From Fibrobacter sp. (lineage in GTDB: Bacteria > Fibrobacterota > Fibrobacteria > Fibrobacterales > Fibrobacteraceae): a stretch of 64,000 nucleotides of DNA. A model generated the notes under the pieces. The model did not search any database. It saw only the letters and a program-made list of their open reading frames with translations, and was not told where the DNA came from. Made by a program: the position numbers and the translations under genes. This document shows, in pieces, positions 62,501 to 64,000 of the stretch; the stretch's first letter is position 1; each line of letters begins with the position of its first letter. The stretch is from positions 1 through 64,000 of the forward strand of contig JAKSIJ010000012.1 in the NCBI GenBank assembly GCA_024398875.1. Reading direction: 5' to 3'.

Positions 62501-64000
62501 GACAGTTCCACTCTCGCCATTATGGATTCCTGGAACAATACGGAATTTGCCTACAACGAGAATGAGACCGCTGTGGATCTCCTTTCGAGACTCGTCGCGA
62601 AAAATCCTGAACATTTTGCGGTCAAGTTCAAAGACCGTGCCTACACTTACGCCCAGTTTGGCGAATTGACGGACCGATTGGCCGCCTACCTCATTTCAAA
62701 GGGTGTAAAGCGCAACGACTTTGTCTCTATCCTCATTCCGCGTAACGATTTCATGCCTATTACGGCTTGGGGTGTGGTAAAATCTGGAGCCGCCTACCAG
62801 CCTCTGGATCCCACTTATCCGAAGGAACGCCTGAATTTCATGGTGAAGGACTGCAAGGCCAAATTCCTCATCGCGGATAGAAGCCTCCGTGACCTTCTGG
62901 AGGAATACGACGGCGAAGTGCTCTTCACTGACGAAATCGAAAAACTGCCGGCAGCAAAGCCCACAGCAGACGTTCGTCCCAGCGACGCATTCATCATCAT
63001 CTATACTTCTGGCACTACGGGCACACCCAAGGGGTGCGTGCTGGAACACCACAACCTCTTGAACATGTTCCGCAATCACGAACGCGTTATGAACATGTCG
63101 GAAGAAAGCCGCGTGGCCTCTTACGCCAGCTTCGGTTTTGACGCAGGAGTTATGGATGTATTCGCCACACTGATGGCAGGCGGAACCTTCTATGTGATTC
63201 CGGATGATATTCGCCTTGACCTCACAAAAATCGATGAATTCTATATTGAAAATTCCATCACTCAGGGCTTCATGACGACCCAGGTGGGACGTATGTTTGC
63301 TCAAACCACCAAGTGCAAGACATTGCGGAATTTCTTGGTGGGTGGAGAAAAACTGGTTCCCTTCGAACCTTCCAAGAGTTTCAAGTTTATCAACGGCTAC
63401 GGCCCCAGTGAATGCTTGGCTTACATTGCAAGCTACGAGGTGCAAAATGCTAGCGCCCTGCAGCCTATTGGCTCTGCCGGCTTGAATACCAAGCTCTACA
63501 TTATGGATGCCTACGGCCATCGCTTGCCTCCGTTTGCTAGCGGTGAACTTTGCATTGCAGGCACGCAGGTGGGCCGCGAGTATCTCGGCCGCCCCGAGAA
63601 GACCGCGGAATCCTTTGTGCGCAACCCCTTCTCCGCAGACCCGCGCTATCAGCGGATGTATCGTACTGGCGATGTGGTGCGTCTCCTTGCCGACGGTAAC
63701 TACGAGTTTATCGGCCGTCGCGATGGTCAGGTGAAGATTCGCGGCTTCCGTGTGGAACTCACCGAGGTGGAGCAGATTGTGCGCGAGTTCCCGGGCGTGA
63801 AAAACGCCACCGTCCAGGCTTACGACAACCCCTCCGGAGGCAAGTTCATCGCTGCTTTCGTGGTGTTCGATGGCACTCTGGATGTTGAAAAACTGAACGA
63901 GTTTATTTCTGCCACGAAGCCGCCCTATATGGTGCCTGCGGTGACTATGCAGATTGACGAAATTCCGCTGAATGCCAACAGCAAGGTGGACAAGCGGAAA
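56567..64000 (+). CDS. Non-ribosomal peptide synthetase, partial (A-T-C-A-T-C-A), open at right edge
   Basis: The frame is open from ATG 56567 (AAGGA eight bases upstream) to the window end, giving 2478 residues. Domains: A1, residues 1-465 (FTSGSTGVPKG, NANGKL); T1 with Ser511 in LGGDS; C1, 557-961, with HHILFDG at 682-688; A2, 978-1475 (YTSGTTGTPKG, GYGPSE, YRTGDIVRL); T2 with Ser1516 in GLNSL; C2, 1563-1978, with HHIVGDG at 1694-1700; A3 from about 1998. By manual alignment to GrsA, the A1 substrate-binding Asp235 position is Gly (FAFGITLF), while A2 and A3 keep Asp (FGFDAGVMD). The gene starts without a C domain, so A1-T1 is a loading module. No epimerase or release domain is seen before the edge. 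The product is unknown. It may assemble at least a tripeptide or an acyl-dipeptide. Confidence 0.95.
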   Translation, partial: MPKTISQLLLNSIKNYGSRLALLKGVNVEDITYAELSARAAKVAGYLFEKGLKKGDRIVILMERNNDYVVTMTACLLYGIVCIPQDTEYPKERIDKVLANSEAKLLFVKKDYEDAMKAKPAELKELPAATDEAYILFTSGSTGVPKGIIHTQVSVGFAAHGLCAGVDGTYKDIFAKNSSFAFGITLFDMLGALSCGAAILVSPVEYVKDPSKLSEFLCQNKVTVAMITPRMLRYFNVKGNYMRIILTGSEKVVDTAPKNYRLVNLYGQSEVLPVSFFEIDKSYPSTPIGKAVEGINIYLLDEDGNESDEGEVCVTGYGFSGYLNMPELTAKTLTPNPFKDRDGWDLLLHMGDIAKRLPDGNLLYLNRKDWMVKINGQRVEPGEIETVIRNFPGVADAAVQHFLNKYSQTYLCAYYTEKSAVDLDLLKKTIAEKLPPYMMPAFFVKLEKMPTNANGKLNRLALKEPDASLFQKQFVAPENEVQATVCKAFEKILSVPQVGIDDDFFTLGGDSIKTMVLIKECEALGLTFVDVMSGRTPRNMALKVSATGKNLALDVQETMPLTDSQMGIYLDGIANEFSCKYNIPFAFDFAAGSVDARRLQDAVTKAVANFRAFATRIDVVNGTPMMKPAEKLPEVEFVETSDDEFLQMKASFVKPFSFADGALWRAVVVKTPKHVHLLFDIHHILFDGTSLVVFERAIATAYNGEKIAPESWTPFEVSAYEIARQKSEQVAKAYEYFDKYVGGVECDSNIIPDKSEESLGERRDVVEFVLKSNREKVEQFTRGHGITENTLLLSAFCYALAKYTGQNESLVASVNNGRHVNELDNSIGMFVRTFPIHMEFDENAEVGAFLNEAQNNLFQTMGNDSASFATLAGKYGITGDVKFVYQSEMLNDFTLNGCMALTEDLDTIDAISNMDMMVKKSAVGYKVTLSFKRAKYSRENIESFGSLYEEIVDGLLSVKKLSDMNLISAKASAFVDGVNDTDVEYDRSENVVDVLRRASDDQSRVAVSFKDKTWTYGEFNAITDKLATHLVAKGFKKDDFVSVLIPRNDFMPITAWGVVKSGAAYQPLDPTYPKERLNFMVKDCGAKLLIADRSLRDLLDEYTGEVLYTDEIEKLPAPTAPVDVKIAPDNAIVIIYTSGTTGTPKGCVLEHRNIVCFHYNHAKTMGLDANSHVATYASFGFDAGVMDVFTTFMAGGSLYVIPDEIRLDLAQMDEFYVKNSITQGFMTTQVGRMFAQSTKCTSLKNFLVGGEKLVPFDPPKNFAFINGYGPSETIAYVAHHVVTDGKALQPVGIPSGNTKLYVVDKFNRMLPAGACGELCISGAQVGRGYLGRPEKTAESFVQNPFSSDPHYQRMYRTGDIVRLLPTGEIDFVGRRDGQVKIRGFRVELTEVEQIVRQFEGVKNATVQAYDNSAGGKFIAAFVVCDGKLDVEKLNAFIAAEKPPYMVPAVTVQLEQIPLNANGKVDKRKLPKPEIRFEDVVAPKTDMQKRVFEVVAKILGFEEFGINTDLYAAGLNSLASIRVNAALSETFGVAMTIRDLKANPTVEQLADLIEGRVKEDAGEAREILADYPLTKTQEGIYIECLSQPNETVYNIPVLLKLDKSIDLAKLKSAVVKTVAAHPYMKFRIFTDEEGRVRQKRMDGEAWDESNIEIINGEMDAAMKKRLVHPFNLTGGLLFRVVLVCGKENYFFMDIHHIVGDGTSVANLLQDISKAYAGETLETEKYTGFDVAFDEEKLRKGDALGKAKEFYENLLSGVDADCLPNGDVAIATEDGCRNLTRDSSANLCSQVEAYCEKNHVSVNGFLCSAFGLVLGRYVGSDEPVFTTVYNGRNDSRVQNSVAMLVKTLPVYCNLRERAVAELVSETSTQLVDSMANDLYSFSEISRELGVKADVMFIYQGDNFEFKEFCAAPAELISLPLSGEKAPIVLQVDKALDKFRYSLDIDRASFSEDFGKFLMSAFEACVKSMLQNASIRDVTLTDSSTLAIMDSWNNTEFAYNENETAVDLLSRLVAKNPEHFAVKFKDRAYTYAQFGELTDRLAAYLISKGVKRNDFVSILIPRNDFMPITAWGVVKSGAAYQPLDPTYPKERLNFMVKDCKAKFLIADRSLRDLLEEYDGEVLFTDEIEKLPAAKPTADVRPSDAFIIIYTSGTTGTPKGCVLEHHNLLNMFRNHERVMNMSEESRVASYASFGFDAGVMDVFATLMAGGTFYVIPDDIRLDLTKIDEFYIENSITQGFMTTQVGRMFAQTTKCKTLRNFLVGGEKLVPFEPSKSFKFINGYGPSECLAYIASYEVQNASALQPIGSAGLNTKLYIMDAYGHRLPPFASGELCIAGTQVGREYLGRPEKTAESFVRNPFSADPRYQRMYRTGDVVRLLADGNYEFIGRRDGQVKIRGFRVELTEVEQIVREFPGVKNATVQAYDNPSGGKFIAAFVVFDGTLDVEKLNEFISATKPPYMVPAVTMQIDEIPLNANSKVDKRK
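59563..60980 (+). repeat. NRPS A2 coding region duplicated in A3 (first copy)
   Basis: Long stretches match 62599-64000, in frame and 3036 bases (1012 codons) apart around the start of the copies. Examples are the blocks FMPITAWGVVKSGAAYQPLD and GRRDGQVKIRGFRVELTEVE. It reads as a module duplication or gene conversion. Confidence 0.85.
62599..64000 (+). repeat. NRPS A3 coding region duplicated from A2 (second copy, cut by window edge)
   Basis: It parallels 59563-60980 with mostly silent differences. The two C domains beside them are much more diverged from each other, so the duplicated unit is the A domain rather than the whole module. Confidence 0.85.

Overview
The window looks like a chromosomal stretch of a Fibrobacter-type bacterium (Fibrobacterota, anaerobic fibre degrader of the gut). 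The evidence is a SprA/Sov-like type 9 secretion translocon, a glycoside hydrolase with a poly-serine linker and a type 9 sorting tail, many lipoproteins with Ser-rich spacers after the lipobox, a CotH-kinase lipoprotein, a GH8 lipoprotein, Bat proteins, and carboxyltransferases of the kind used around succinate metabolism. This is inferred from protein character; no rRNA or tRNA gene was seen.

Layout. 1-2.3 kb: two Rpn-family PD-(D/E)XK nuclease/transposase genes, each with the same 5' leader and the same 3' terminator/repeat block. 2.3-7.3 kb: ilvE, recD2, a 31-residue COX24/AURKAIP1-type basic protein and an iron alcohol dehydrogenase. 7.4-15.4 kb: a GH44-like cellulase with a T9SS tail, a YugP-type zinc peptidase, a small zinc-ribbon-like protein, and an Ig/PKD-like lipoprotein coupled to a CotH-kinase lipoprotein. 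15.4-24.4 kb: scpA, glmS, an FKBP lipoprotein, an M23 lipoprotein, two S41 protease lipoproteins and a leucine-rich-repeat protein. 24.4-28.8 kb: a GH8 lipoprotein flanked by imperfect direct repeats, then an AIPR-family putative phage-defence gene behind a strong palindrome. 28.9-37.3 kb: an acyl-CoA carboxyltransferase and the 2290-residue SprA homologue. 37.4-42.2 kb: batE/batD, two pseudopilin genes and an Ala/Pro-rich repeat protein. 42.3-49.7 kb: gmk with an OLD-type ATPase/TOPRIM nuclease, a possible small RNA or leader, a secreted beta-sandwich-like protein coupled to a secreted lipase-like protein, and a beta-rich lipoprotein. 49.8-56.4 kb: an OadA/PycB-like carboxyltransferase, a small membrane protein, a Gfo/Idh/MocA oxidoreductase, and cysS - MBL hydrolase - acyltransferase. 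56.6-64 kb: a non-ribosomal peptide synthetase open at the right edge (A-T-C-A-T-C-A so far).

The parts most worth attention are the NRPS, whose loading adenylation domain lacks the amino-acid-binding Asp and whose other two adenylation domains are near copies of each other; the Rpn cassettes with conserved flanks; the repeats around GH8 and the palindrome before the AIPR gene; and the repeated arrangement in which the terminator of one gene runs straight into the -10 region or ribosome site of the next. The T9SS translocon and a T9SS-tailed glycosidase occur in the same window and fit one export route to the cell surface.
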